From SIG575 sp045595725 (GTDB lineage: Bacteria; Bacillota; Clostridia; Oscillospirales; Acutalibacteraceae), in the NCBI GenBank assembly GCA_045595725.1, contig JAZOAY010000144.1, forward strand, positions 1 through 12,906: a DNA stretch of 12,906 nt, written 5' to 3'. A program made the translations under genes and the position numbers. Each line of letters starts with the position of its first letter. The first letter of the stretch is position 1. Shown in pieces: positions 1 through 6,283 of this stretch. The notes beneath the pieces were generated by a model. The model ran no database searches and had not been told where the DNA came from. It was given only the letters and a program-made list of their open reading frames with translations.

Positions 1-16
1 CGATAATTGCGTACAT
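1..16 (-). CDS. rplU: Ribosomal protein L21, N-terminal fragment
   Basis: Only the start of the gene is in the window: ATG at 16-14 followed by codons reading M-Y-A-I-I, the hallmark N-terminus of bacterial L21 (usually MYAII.TGGKQY). L21 is a 50S subunit protein that binds 23S rRNA. The assignment does not rest on five residues alone, because the upstream transcript folds like the L21 leader that controls rplU in Firmicutes. A GAGG-type ribosome-binding site lies about 11 bases before the ATG. The rest of the gene, probably followed by rpmA (L27) as in most Firmicutes, lies beyond the left edge. The identification is inferred from N-terminus plus leader. Confidence 0.8.
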
Positions 17-116
17 TGGTTCTTCAACCTCTTTCATATAGTCTCGCTACCCTCTTCCAGTTACGGTAAACTGCGGGTGTTGGACGCACCAACTTTGGGA
101 ACCCGAGGTATGCGGC
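17..116 (-). promoter_or_regulatory. L21 leader (autoregulatory ribosomal protein leader RNA)
   Basis: The ~100-nt 5' untranslated region between the rplU promoter and start codon folds into nested helices visible on paper (plus-strand coordinates). An outer stem pairs 48-54 with 105-110 with one bulge. CGGGT at 74-78 pairs with ACCCG at 101-105. Inside that, GTTGG at 79-83 pairs with CCAAC at 89-93 around a 5-nt loop. A separate hairpin pairs CAGTT at 58-62 with AACTG at 69-73. The segments ACACCCGCAGTT and CGTAACTGGAAGAG on the RNA resemble the Rfam L21_leader family, by which L21 is thought to repress its own operon. The match was made from memory and not by covariance-model scoring. Confidence 0.8.
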
Positions 117-122
117 TTAAGT

Positions 123-151
123 ATTATAACACTATAGCACAAGCTTGTCAA
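123..151 (-). promoter_or_regulatory. Sigma-A promoter of rplU
   Basis: On the minus strand TTGACA (151-146) and TATAAT (128-123) are separated by exactly 17 bases, a perfect vegetative promoter. The predicted start of transcription is near 116, giving a leader of about 100 nt. The -35 box begins nine bases after the folD stop codon, so it also receives any read-through from the yfmF-yfmH-lgt-folD operon. No terminator is visible between folD and this promoter. Confidence 0.9.
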
Positions 152-160
152 TAGTTTTTA

Positions 161-1012
161 TTACTTTTTCTTTCTTTTTTCTGCAGCAGTTACTGTGTTT
201 TTCATAAGCACCGCAATCGTCATAGGACCTACACCGCCGGGGACAGGAGTAATAAAAGATGCTTTTTCTTTCACTTTTTCAAAATCTACATCACCGCAAA
301 GCTTTCCGTTTTCAAGACGGTTTATAGCAACGTCAATTACAACTGCGTTTTCTTTTACCATATCCTCGGTAATAAGACCGGGTTTACCTACTGCACTTAC
401 AAGGATATCTGCTGCTCTTGTAAACGATGCAAGGTCTTTTGTTCTTGAGTGACATACTGTTACCGTTGCATTTTCTTTGAGAAGAAGCATTGTCATAGGT
501 TTACCTACGATATTACTTCTGCCAACAACAACACAGTTTTTACCTGCAACATCAATTTCATATTCTTTCAGCATTTCCATAACACCAGCAGGAGTACAGG
601 GAAGGAAAGTGTAGTCTCCTATCATAATATGACCTACATTTTCAGGATGGAAAGCGTCAACGTCCTTTTCGGGAGAAATTGAGTTAATAATATTCTTTTC
701 ACAGATGTGAGAAGGGAGAGGAAGCTGGCAAAGAATGCCGTCAACATTTTCATTTTTATTGAGTTCATCAATAATTTTCAGAAGCTCTCCTTCTGTTGTT
801 TCTTCAGGCAGAGCATACTCAAGAGACTCAATCCCCAATTCTGCACATGATTTTTTCTTGTTATTAACATAAACTTTTGATGCAGGATTTTCACCTACAA
901 TAATAACAGCAAGACAAGGGTTAGTGCCTGAAGCTTTAAGAACTTCCACCTTTTCCTTCATCTGATTTTTAAGTTTTGCTGACAAAGCCTTTCCGTCAAT
1001 TATCACTGCCAT
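161..1012 (-). CDS. folD: Bifunctional methylenetetrahydrofolate dehydrogenase/cyclohydrolase
   Basis: FolD is a cytosolic dimer that oxidises 5,10-methylene-THF to methenyl-THF with NADP+ and hydrolyses that to 10-formyl-THF, feeding purine and formyl-Met synthesis. The 283-residue product has the usual family length. The catalytic N-terminal domain shows YVNNK (Tyr48 and Lys52, the catalytic lysine region), CQLPLP (Gln96) and KDVDAFHP (Asp119). The Rossmann domain shows VVVGRSNIVGKP (161-172) and CHSRT. The C-terminal signature is PVPGGVGPMT (256-265). The start chosen is ATG 1012 (MAVIIDGKALS), with AAAGG about 10 bases upstream. An in-frame extension to 1075 lies inside lgt and lacks family similarity. 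The gene overlaps the end of lgt by 17 bp, which suggests translational coupling. The C-terminus ends in a basic run (EKRKKK). Confidence 0.96.
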   Translation of the reverse strand: MAVIIDGKALSAKLKNQMKEKVEVLKASGTNPCLAVIIVGENPASKVYVNNKKKSCAELGIESLEYALPEETTEGELLKIIDELNKNENVDGILCQLPLPSHICEKNIINSISPEKDVDAFHPENVGHIMIGDYTFLPCTPAGVMEMLKEYEIDVAGKNCVVVGRSNIVGKPMTMLLLKENATVTVCHSRTKDLASFTRAADILVSAVGKPGLITEDMVKENAVVIDVAINRLENGKLCGDVDFEKVKEKASFITPVPGGVGPMTIAVLMKNTVTAAEKRKKK

Positions 1013-1961
1013 TATTTTCAATCCTTTCATTTTTAGGAATTCTTGATCCCTCGGGGAAAAAATCAACACCCTCAATGGGCTTTGGTTTTTTAATATATTT
1101 CACAAGCAGCACAACAAGAAGTACAAGAAATACAACAACTACAACCGCTGACAGAAGCTGTGAAACTCGAAGCGTTGTGTCACCGATATAAAGGCTGTCT
1201 GTTCTCAGTCCCTCAAAAATTGTTCTGCCTACTCCGTACCATATACCGTAGCAAAGGAAAATCTGGCCGCTGAATTTTCTCCACTTTTTCATTATAATAT
1301 AGAGAATAACAAACCCTGTAAGACACCAAAGAGATTCATACAGGAATGTGGGATGCACATAACCTGCCGGGTCCATTTCAATTCCTTTTTCTGCAAAAGT
1401 TTCTACATTTGAAAGTATGTAGTCCATTGTTTTGGCACTTCTCATACCCCATGGCAAATCGGTATTTGTACCGAAAGCTTCCTGATTCATGAAATTGCCC
1501 CATCTTCCGATACCCTGTCCGATAAGAAGGCTCATTCCCGCCAGGTCAAGAAGATTATAAAAATTCAGTTTATTGATTTTGCACGTAATAAACGCCGCAA
1601 GAAGGCCGCCGATAATTCCGCCGTAAATAGCGAGACCGCCACGCCATATCTGAAAAATTTCATTAAGATGCTGTGAATAATATTCCCATTCAAATGCTAC
1701 GTAATAAAGTCTTGCACCCAAAATTCCGCCTATTGTTCCGTAAATGAGAACATCAAGCATTTTGTCAATGCTCATTCTCCATTTATAAGCCTGCCTTCCC
1801 CCGAAAAGCACGGCAAGAAGGAAACCGAAAGCAATGATTGCCCCGTACCATTTAATTGTCATCGTTTCACCAAGGAAAGGAATTTCAAACTGAGCAAGAA
1901 CAGAGGGAATGGAAAACCCTCTTTCTATGCCTTTAAAATAAACAACTGTATAGTCTGCCAT
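996..1961 (-). CDS. lgt: Prolipoprotein diacylglyceryl transferase
   Basis: Lgt is the inner-membrane enzyme that transfers diacylglycerol from phosphatidylglycerol to the lipobox cysteine of prolipoproteins, the first step of lipoprotein maturation. The 321-residue protein has about seven membrane segments. It carries WRGGLAIYGGIIGG (106-119), where Tyr113 sits in place of the His of E. coli Lgt, a common Firmicutes variant. The Lgt signature IGQGIGRWGNFMNQEAFG (147-164) contains the essential Arg153. HPTFLYES (203-210) and GRTIFEGLRTDSL (245-257) complete the conserved set. A charged tail of about 30 residues follows the last membrane helix and looks cytoplasmic. The ATG start has an AGAGGTGA ribosome-binding site overlapping the yfmH stop, 14 bp upstream. 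A likely client, the predicted lipoprotein at 10584-11762, is in the same window. Confidence 0.97.
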   Translation of the reverse strand: MADYTVVYFKGIERGFSIPSVLAQFEIPFLGETMTIKWYGAIIAFGFLLAVLFGGRQAYKWRMSIDKMLDVLIYGTIGGILGARLYYVAFEWEYYSQHLNEIFQIWRGGLAIYGGIIGGLLAAFITCKINKLNFYNLLDLAGMSLLIGQGIGRWGNFMNQEAFGTNTDLPWGMRSAKTMDYILSNVETFAEKGIEMDPAGYVHPTFLYESLWCLTGFVILYIIMKKWRKFSGQIFLCYGIWYGVGRTIFEGLRTDSLYIGDTTLRVSQLLSAVVVVVFLVLLVVLLVKYIKKPKPIEGVDFFPEGSRIPKNERIENNGSDN

Positions 1962-1975
1962 GTGTTTTTCACCTC

Positions 1976-3250
1976 TTATGCAGGAAGAATTACTGACAAA
2001 GCAGAATATTTTTCTTCCAGAATTTTACCGAGAAACTCATTCGCTTCATCACATGTGAGAATTTTAAGAGTTTCAAACTCATCAAAAAGTCCCTCGTTCA
2101 TGAAATCAGCAGAAATAAGATTATTGGCAAGTTCATCAACGTCATTGTAAGACATAATTTCTCTTCCGTAAAGTTTCTTTCTTGCTCTTTCAAAATCAGC
2201 TTCACCTATACCCGCTTTTTTGATTTCTCTTACTTTTTCCTTGATAATTTCACTTGTCTTTTTCGGGTCTTTTGATTCGCCTGAGAAAATCATTGCACTG
2301 TAACCGTAACCTGTGAAATATTCAGTTGAGAAAGTAGGATTGATAAGTTCTTTTTCAATAAGCTCCTTATAAAGGTCGGAAGTGTTTCCTGCAATTGCCT
2401 CAAGGATAATATTGCCTAAAAGCTCTTCTTTCAATGTTCTTTCAGGTGTTTGCCATGTTTCTTTGAAACCAAGAGAGAAAATAGGACATGCAACAGAAAG
2501 TTTTTCTTCAACATAATCTGTAACAACGTCTTTTTCTTCTTCAATAAACTTTCTGTCAATTTCAAAAGTCTCATCTTTTGTGAGAAGGGTGTCTGCAGAA
2601 TCAATAACTTCTTCCACACTTACATTACCTGCAACGGCAAGAGCCATATTACCGAGGTTATAAAAATCCTCATAACATTTGTAAAGGAGCTCTGCAGAAA
2701 TTTCTGCAATTGACTCCTCTGTACCTGCAATATCAATTCTTACGGGATGATTTTTGTACATTGCACAAAGGAGATTGAAAAGCACTCTCCAATCGGGAAC
2801 ATCACGGTACATTCTGATTTCCTGACCGATAATACCCTGTTCTTTTTCAACAGTTTTCTGTGTAAAATAAGGATGTCTTACGAAATCAAGGAGAATGTCA
2901 AGATTTTCTTTGAAATTGCCTGAGCATGAAAAAAGATAGCATGTTTTGTCAAAAGAAGTGTACGCGTTTGCAGATGCACCTGTTTTTGCAAATCTTTCAA
3001 AAGCATCAAGTTCTTCACTTTCAAAAAGTTTGTGTTCAAGGAAATGCGCAATTCCCTCCGGAATTTCAGTATAGTTTTCTTCACCGGGTTTTTTGAAAAC
3101 TGTATCAATAGAACCGTATTTTGTTCCGAAAACCGCATAAGTTGTAGAATAATTTTCTTTCGGGAAAACATAAATTGTAAGACCCGATGTGTGATTTATT
3201 TTATAATATTTTTCACCTAAAAGCTCATTTCTGATTTCTTTTATTTCCAT
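1976..3250 (-). CDS. yfmH: M16-family metallopeptidase YfmH (EF-P modification-associated)
   Basis: This is the catalytically equipped member of a tandem M16 (pitrilysin/MPP-like) pair, called YmfH/YfmH in Firmicutes. Family annotation links it to the 5-aminopentanol modification of elongation factor P, but its substrate is not settled. With the ATG at 3250 the protein has 424 residues. The zinc motif HXXEH is intact as HFLEH (His69, Glu72, His73), and EKEQGIIGQE supplies the distal glutamate ligand (Glu144, 71 residues after His73, close to the pitrilysin spacing). The rest is the usual duplicated M16 alpha/beta fold. A GTG at 3253 directly precedes the ATG. GGAGG lies 8 bases before the ATG and 5 before the GTG, so ATG is preferred. 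The start abuts the yfmF stop (TAA at 3256-3254). No signal peptide is seen, so it is probably cytoplasmic. Confidence 0.92.
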   Translation of the reverse strand: MEIKEIRNELLGEKYYKINHTSGLTIYVFPKENYSTTYAVFGTKYGSIDTVFKKPGEENYTEIPEGIAHFLEHKLFESEELDAFERFAKTGASANAYTSFDKTCYLFSCSGNFKENLDILLDFVRHPYFTQKTVEKEQGIIGQEIRMYRDVPDWRVLFNLLCAMYKNHPVRIDIAGTEESIAEISAELLYKCYEDFYNLGNMALAVAGNVSVEEVIDSADTLLTKDETFEIDRKFIEEEKDVVTDYVEEKLSVACPIFSLGFKETWQTPERTLKEELLGNIILEAIAGNTSDLYKELIEKELINPTFSTEYFTGYGYSAMIFSGESKDPKKTSEIIKEKVREIKKAGIGEADFERARKKLYGREIMSYNDVDELANNLISADFMNEGLFDEFETLKILTCDEANEFLGKILEEKYSALSVILPA

Positions 3251-3253
3251 CAC

Positions 3254-4537
3254 TTATTCCTCCGAAACACTGCCGTCACCTGACAGCATATAGATAGTAT
3301 CAAGTGTCACCTTACCTGCTGCAGCCTTAATTTCTTCTGCTGTTACAAGGTTGATTTTTTCTGCATACAACTGAGGAAGGATTATATCTTCTTCAAGCAC
3401 TCTTGCTCCTATCCAAGCATCAATGCTTTCAGGAGTATCTCCTACAGAAAGGAAAGCATCTGTAAGACCTTTCTTTGAGTTTTCTATTTCCTCAGACGTG
3501 AAGTTTCCGTTTTTCATATTATCAAGTTCGCTGAGAATTGCATCAGTTGCTTTCTTCTCGTTTTCATCTTCAATACCGCTCTGAACAATGATAATTCCCT
3601 TGTCTTTGGAGAAGCGTGCAGAACAATAGTAGCAAAGGCTCATTTTTTCACGGACATTCATGAAAAGTTTTGAATAAGGTCCGCCACCGAACATATCAGT
3701 CATAACTCTTACGGGGAAGAAATTTTCATCTTCACTTTCAAGACCTGTTCTGAGTCCCATTACAAGTTTGCCCTGTTTTACGGCAAGTTTTTCATCAACC
3801 TTTCTGACTTCATCTACCGAAGCTTTGAACTCAGTTTTAATCTCAACCACATTGCTTCTGTCAATAGACGCAAATTTCTCTTTAAGAAGGTCTTTGACAC
3901 TTTCATCCGTTTCGCCTACAAAATTAAACTGTATAATTGCATTTTCAAGGTATGATTTCCATGCTTTAAGAAGTCGTTCGTTGGTGACATTCTTAATTTC
4001 ATCCTTATCACCGAATCTGCCTTTACCGTATGCACTGCCTTTGAACATTTCTTCAATAAGTCTGTCTTTGGCGTAAACTCTCTTTTCGCTGAATTCGCCT
4101 TCGATTTTTTCTATAAGAAGTCTTTTTTCAAGTTCAATATCTTCTTCGCAGAAATTTCCGTTTTCGAGTTTAGGGTCGAAAAGAACATCGAGAAGAAGCT
4201 CTGTACAATTTTTTGAAATGCCTTCATCGGAAAGTGCGAATCTGTCACTGACGGAAACTATTCTGAAACAGATATCCTGACTGTCACCGTTTTTTGAAAT
4301 TCCGCATGCAAGAGATGCACCGTAAAGTTCTGCAAGACGTCTGTTAAGATGTGTCATGGAGGGATATTTTGCACATCTTCTTCTGAGCATGTAACAGAGA
4401 AGTGCATTTGCCTCCATATCACTTTCAAGAGGCAGAACAATATGCACACTCATTATATTTGTCTTGAATCTGTCAGAATTTACAAAGCAGGCTCTTACAC
4501 CCTTTGCTATTTCCGTTTTTTCAATATTTTCAATCAT
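3254..4537 (-). CDS. yfmF: M16-like protein YfmF, predicted catalytically inactive partner
   Basis: First gene of the leftward operon, 427 residues, with the two-domain M16 fold but no HXXEH. The equivalent stretch reads NALLCYMLRRRC (44-55), so no zinc centre is expected. The C-terminal half keeps the signature GGGPYSKLFMNVREKMSLCYY split around 284-304, which in heterodimeric M16 proteases supplies the substrate-binding Arg/Tyr region. This is the arrangement expected of YfmF/YmfF, the partner of active YfmH, and a heterodimer like mitochondrial processing peptidase is a reasonable inference. ATG 4537 is chosen as start because GAGG sits 8-9 bases upstream. A TTG at 4555 would put the SD inside the coding region. 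The next gene, yfmH, begins right after its stop codon. Confidence 0.9.
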   Translation of the reverse strand: MIENIEKTEIAKGVRACFVNSDRFKTNIMSVHIVLPLESDMEANALLCYMLRRRCAKYPSMTHLNRRLAELYGASLACGISKNGDSQDICFRIVSVSDRFALSDEGISKNCTELLLDVLFDPKLENGNFCEEDIELEKRLLIEKIEGEFSEKRVYAKDRLIEEMFKGSAYGKGRFGDKDEIKNVTNERLLKAWKSYLENAIIQFNFVGETDESVKDLLKEKFASIDRSNVVEIKTEFKASVDEVRKVDEKLAVKQGKLVMGLRTGLESEDENFFPVRVMTDMFGGGPYSKLFMNVREKMSLCYYCSARFSKDKGIIIVQSGIEDENEKKATDAILSELDNMKNGNFTSEEIENSKKGLTDAFLSVGDTPESIDAWIGARVLEEDIILPQLYAEKINLVTAEEIKAAAGKVTLDTIYMLSGDGSVSEE

Positions 4538-4575
4538 ACGATTACCTCGTTTCAATTAAAAAATCTTTACTTTTT

Positions 4576-4584
4576 ATTATATCA
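4576..4584 (-). promoter_or_regulatory. Extended -10 promoter of the yfmF-yfmH-lgt-folD operon
   Basis: Minus-strand TGATATAAT (4584-4576) combines a perfect TATAAT with the upstream TG of an extended -10 element. No convincing -35 hexamer lies 16-18 bases further upstream, which is typical of extended -10 promoters. Transcription would start near 4569, about 30 nt before the yfmF ATG, with room for the GAGG ribosome-binding site. No other promoter is evident before the internal one for rplU, so the four genes are probably co-transcribed. Confidence 0.6.
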
Positions 4585-4638
4585 TATATTTGTTGTATTT
4601 TTCTACTGTTTTAACAATTATTTTTATAATAATATTTA

Positions 4639-4667
4639 TTGACATTTTTCTGCTTTTACAGTATAAT
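4639..4667 (+). promoter_or_regulatory. Sigma-A promoter of the NhaD-like transporter leader
   Basis: TTGACA (4639-4644), a 17-base spacer and TATAAT (4662-4667) match the vegetative consensus exactly. Transcription should begin around 4674-4677, leaving an untranslated leader of about 140 nt before the ATG at 4817. That leader is unusually long and structured compared with the other plus-strand genes here. The promoter is divergent from the yfmF promoter about 60 bp away. Confidence 0.92.
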
Positions 4668-4674
4668 CAACCTT

Positions 4675-4785
4675 GTAGTTCATAAATGGTGGAGTCTGTC
4701 ATAAAACACAATAGTGTTTTATTTATGAATTAACCAAGGGAATACTCTTGTTTTGTTCAGAACTCTGCCAAAGGGTTCTTTTTTA
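4675..4785 (+). promoter_or_regulatory. Candidate riboswitch/attenuator leader, class not recognised
   Basis: The leader holds a set of mutually exclusive helices. GGTGGAGT (4688-4695) can pair over 8 positions (two G-U) with ACTCTGCC (4762-4769), which is the left arm and loop of the terminator at 4759-4785. Forming that long-range helix would block termination. Between the two strands lie a perfect hairpin AAAACAC-AATA-GTGTTTT (4703-4720) and a small hairpin CAAG/CTTG (4735-4750). ATTTATGAA (4721-4729) can pair either with TTCATAAAT at the 5' end (4679-4687) or, over seven bases, with TCATAAA (4699-4705). An aptamer plus expression platform that turns the gene ON when ligand binds is the simplest reading. 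The transporter downstream suggests an ion or its exported substrate as ligand. I do not recognise the sequence as yybP-ykoY, fluoride, M-box, T-box or another class I know well. Confidence 0.55.
4759..4785 (+). terminator. Intrinsic terminator/attenuator in the transporter leader
   Basis: AGAACTCT (4759-4766) pairs with AGGGTTCT (4772-4779; one G-U) around a GCCAA loop and is followed by a six-T run (4779-4784). It lies within the 5' leader, about 30 bases before the ATG, so it would act as a conditional attenuator and not as the end of an upstream gene: the upstream gene is divergent. Its left arm is shared with the antiterminator helix starting at 4688. Confidence 0.8.
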
Positions 4786-4816
4786 TTATGTGTATATTTT
4801 ATAAGGAGATGACAAA

Positions 4817-6193
4817 ATGAGTCCGATTACCATTACCGCACTTGCCATCTTTGCACTTACTTACGTGCTTATGCTGGCATTTCAGAAAATCCGTCCTTAC
4901 GTAACGGTAGGCTCAGCAATAATTTTCATTGCTCTCGGTATTATGGCTGCTGTTAACCCTGCTGTTTTCGGCGAAGGCTTTTTCGCTCTCAGTTCAGGCG
5001 GAAATTACACTTACGGCGTTTCACAGGCTTTTAGTGAAATTGACTGGAACGTAATTATGATGATTGCAGGTACAATGGGTACTGTTTACCTTTTTATCGA
5101 ATCAAAAATGCCTCAGCTTATGTCTGACGTGCTTATTTCAAAAATGCCAAACGTAAAATGGGTTGTTATTGCACTTTCACTTTTTGCAGGTATTGTTTCC
5201 GCTTTCGTCGACAACGTTGCAACAGTTCTTATGATTGCTCCCGTTGGCCTTGCTTTCTGCAAAAAGCTGAACATTTCTCCTGTCTCCTCAATTATCTGTA
5301 TTGCAGTTTCTTCAAACCTTCAGGGTGCTGCAACGCTTGTAGGCGACACAACATCAATCCTTCTTGCAAAGCAGGCAGGACTTGATTTTTCAGATTTCTT
5401 TGTACATGACGGACACGTCGGTATGTTCTGGGTTGTACAGGCAGGTGCAATTGTCAGCGCTCTTATCATCTGGTTCATGTTCAGAAAAGAAAATTCAAAA
5501 GTTGAATTTTCCGGCAGAACAAAGGTTGAGGACAAATTCCCCACATTCCTCCTTGTAGGTACAGTTGTTGCACTTATTGCAGTTTCTTTCATCCCCTACA
5601 AAGACACAGCTCTCCCCGGTCAGTTCTACAAACCAGACATCACAAACGGCATTATCTGTATAGCGTTCTTCCTTATAGGCATTATCAGAGAACTCATTTT
5701 CAAGAAAAATACAGAAATTGTCAAAAACGCTTTTAAAGAAATTGACTATTACACAATCGTTCTTCTTACAGGACTTTTCGTTGTAATCGGCGGTATCAAA
5801 AATGCAGGTGTTATTGATGTTATCGGTGATGCAATTGCTTCTCTCGGTTCAGGCTCAGTATTTGTTGTTTATACAATTATCGTGTGGATGAGCGTTATTC
5901 TTTCAGCGTTTATTGACAACATTCCATATACTGCAACAATGCTTTCAATTGTTCCCGTTATTGCAACAGAAGTTGGAATCGAACCGACGCTTCTTTATTA
6001 CGGTCTTCTCTGCGGTGCAACACTTGGCGGTAATCTCACACCCATTGGTGCCAGTGCAAACATTACGGGTATCGGTATTCTCAGAAAAGAAGGTTACGAA
6101 GTTAAGTCAACAACATTCATGAAATACGGTGTTCCTTTTACATTGGCAGCAGTTATCACCGGATATGTAATGCTCTGGTTTATCTGGATGTAA
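4817..6193 (+). CDS. ArsB/NhaD-superfamily (SLC13-like) ion transporter
   Basis: A 458-residue polytopic membrane protein with about 10-12 helices and the inverted duplicated motifs of the ion transporter superfamily that holds NhaD Na+/H+ antiporters, ArsB and SLC13 carriers. In repeat 1, SAFVDNVATVLMIAP (128-142) is followed by SSNLQGAATLVGDTTSILL (165-183). In repeat 2, SAFIDNIPYTATML (363-376) is followed by CGATLGGNLTPIGASANI (399-416). These re-entrant hairpins form the ion and substrate site. The exact substrate (Na+/H+, arsenite or a dicarboxylate) cannot be read from sequence. There is no arsR or arsC nearby, which makes an arsenic role less likely. AAGGAG lies 8 bases before the ATG. 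Expression is probably controlled by the structured leader and attenuator. The gene ends in its own terminator and appears monocistronic. Confidence 0.88.
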   Translation: MSPITITALAIFALTYVLMLAFQKIRPYVTVGSAIIFIALGIMAAVNPAVFGEGFFALSSGGNYTYGVSQAFSEIDWNVIMMIAGTMGTVYLFIESKMPQLMSDVLISKMPNVKWVVIALSLFAGIVSAFVDNVATVLMIAPVGLAFCKKLNISPVSSIICIAVSSNLQGAATLVGDTTSILLAKQAGLDFSDFFVHDGHVGMFWVVQAGAIVSALIIWFMFRKENSKVEFSGRTKVEDKFPTFLLVGTVVALIAVSFIPYKDTALPGQFYKPDITNGIICIAFFLIGIIRELIFKKNTEIVKNAFKEIDYYTIVLLTGLFVVIGGIKNAGVIDVIGDAIASLGSGSVFVVYTIIVWMSVILSAFIDNIPYTATMLSIVPVIATEVGIEPTLLYYGLLCGATLGGNLTPIGASANITGIGILRKEGYEVKSTTFMKYGVPFTLAAVITGYVMLWFIWM

Positions 6194-6201
6194 ATTTTTC
6201 G

Positions 6202-6232
6202 GAGAGTTAAGTCTGACTTAACTCTCTTTTTT
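6202..6232 (+). terminator. Intrinsic terminator of the NhaD-like gene
   Basis: A perfect 11-bp stem, GAGAGTTAAGT (6202-6212) with ACTTAACTCTC (6216-6226), closes a CTG loop and is followed by six T (6227-6232). It begins 8 bases after the stop codon. Confidence 0.93.
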
Positions 6233-6233
6233 A

Positions 6234-6262
6234 TTGCATGTAGCTTTTCTTTATGATATACT
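6234..6262 (+). promoter_or_regulatory. Probable promoter of the MATE transporter gene
   Basis: TTGCAT (6234-6239), a 17-base spacer and TATACT (6257-6262) make a reasonable sigma-A promoter directly after the upstream terminator. Transcription would start near 6269, giving a very short leader of about 15 nt that begins at or just before the GAGGTGA ribosome-binding site. Confidence 0.6.
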
Positions 6263-6283
6263 TGTCTTCGTGAGGTGAAAGAT

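Noticed and set aside
1013..1075. N-terminal extension of FolD to 1075
   Set aside because: The extra residues lie in the lgt coding region, lack similarity to FolD, and the ATG at 1012 gives the standard N-terminus.
3768..4076. 102-codon plus-strand open frame
   Set aside because: It is an antisense shadow of yfmF with Ser/Leu-rich composition typical of reverse-frame translation.
4686..4733. Possible 15-codon leader peptide (ATG to TAA) in the transporter leader
   Set aside because: No ribosome-binding site precedes it, it starts only about 10 nt after the predicted transcription start, and its codons show no run of one amino acid that would suggest peptide-based attenuation.
4675..4785. 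Leader as a known yybP-ykoY (Mn2+), fluoride, T-box or M-box element
   Set aside because: The conserved core sequences that I know for these classes (for example GGGGAGTAG in yybP-ykoY, or the T-box TGGN region) are absent.
4817..6193. Arsenite efflux pump (ArsB) as specific call
   Set aside because: The superfamily motifs do not separate ArsB from NhaD or SLC13, and no arsR, arsA or arsC is nearby.
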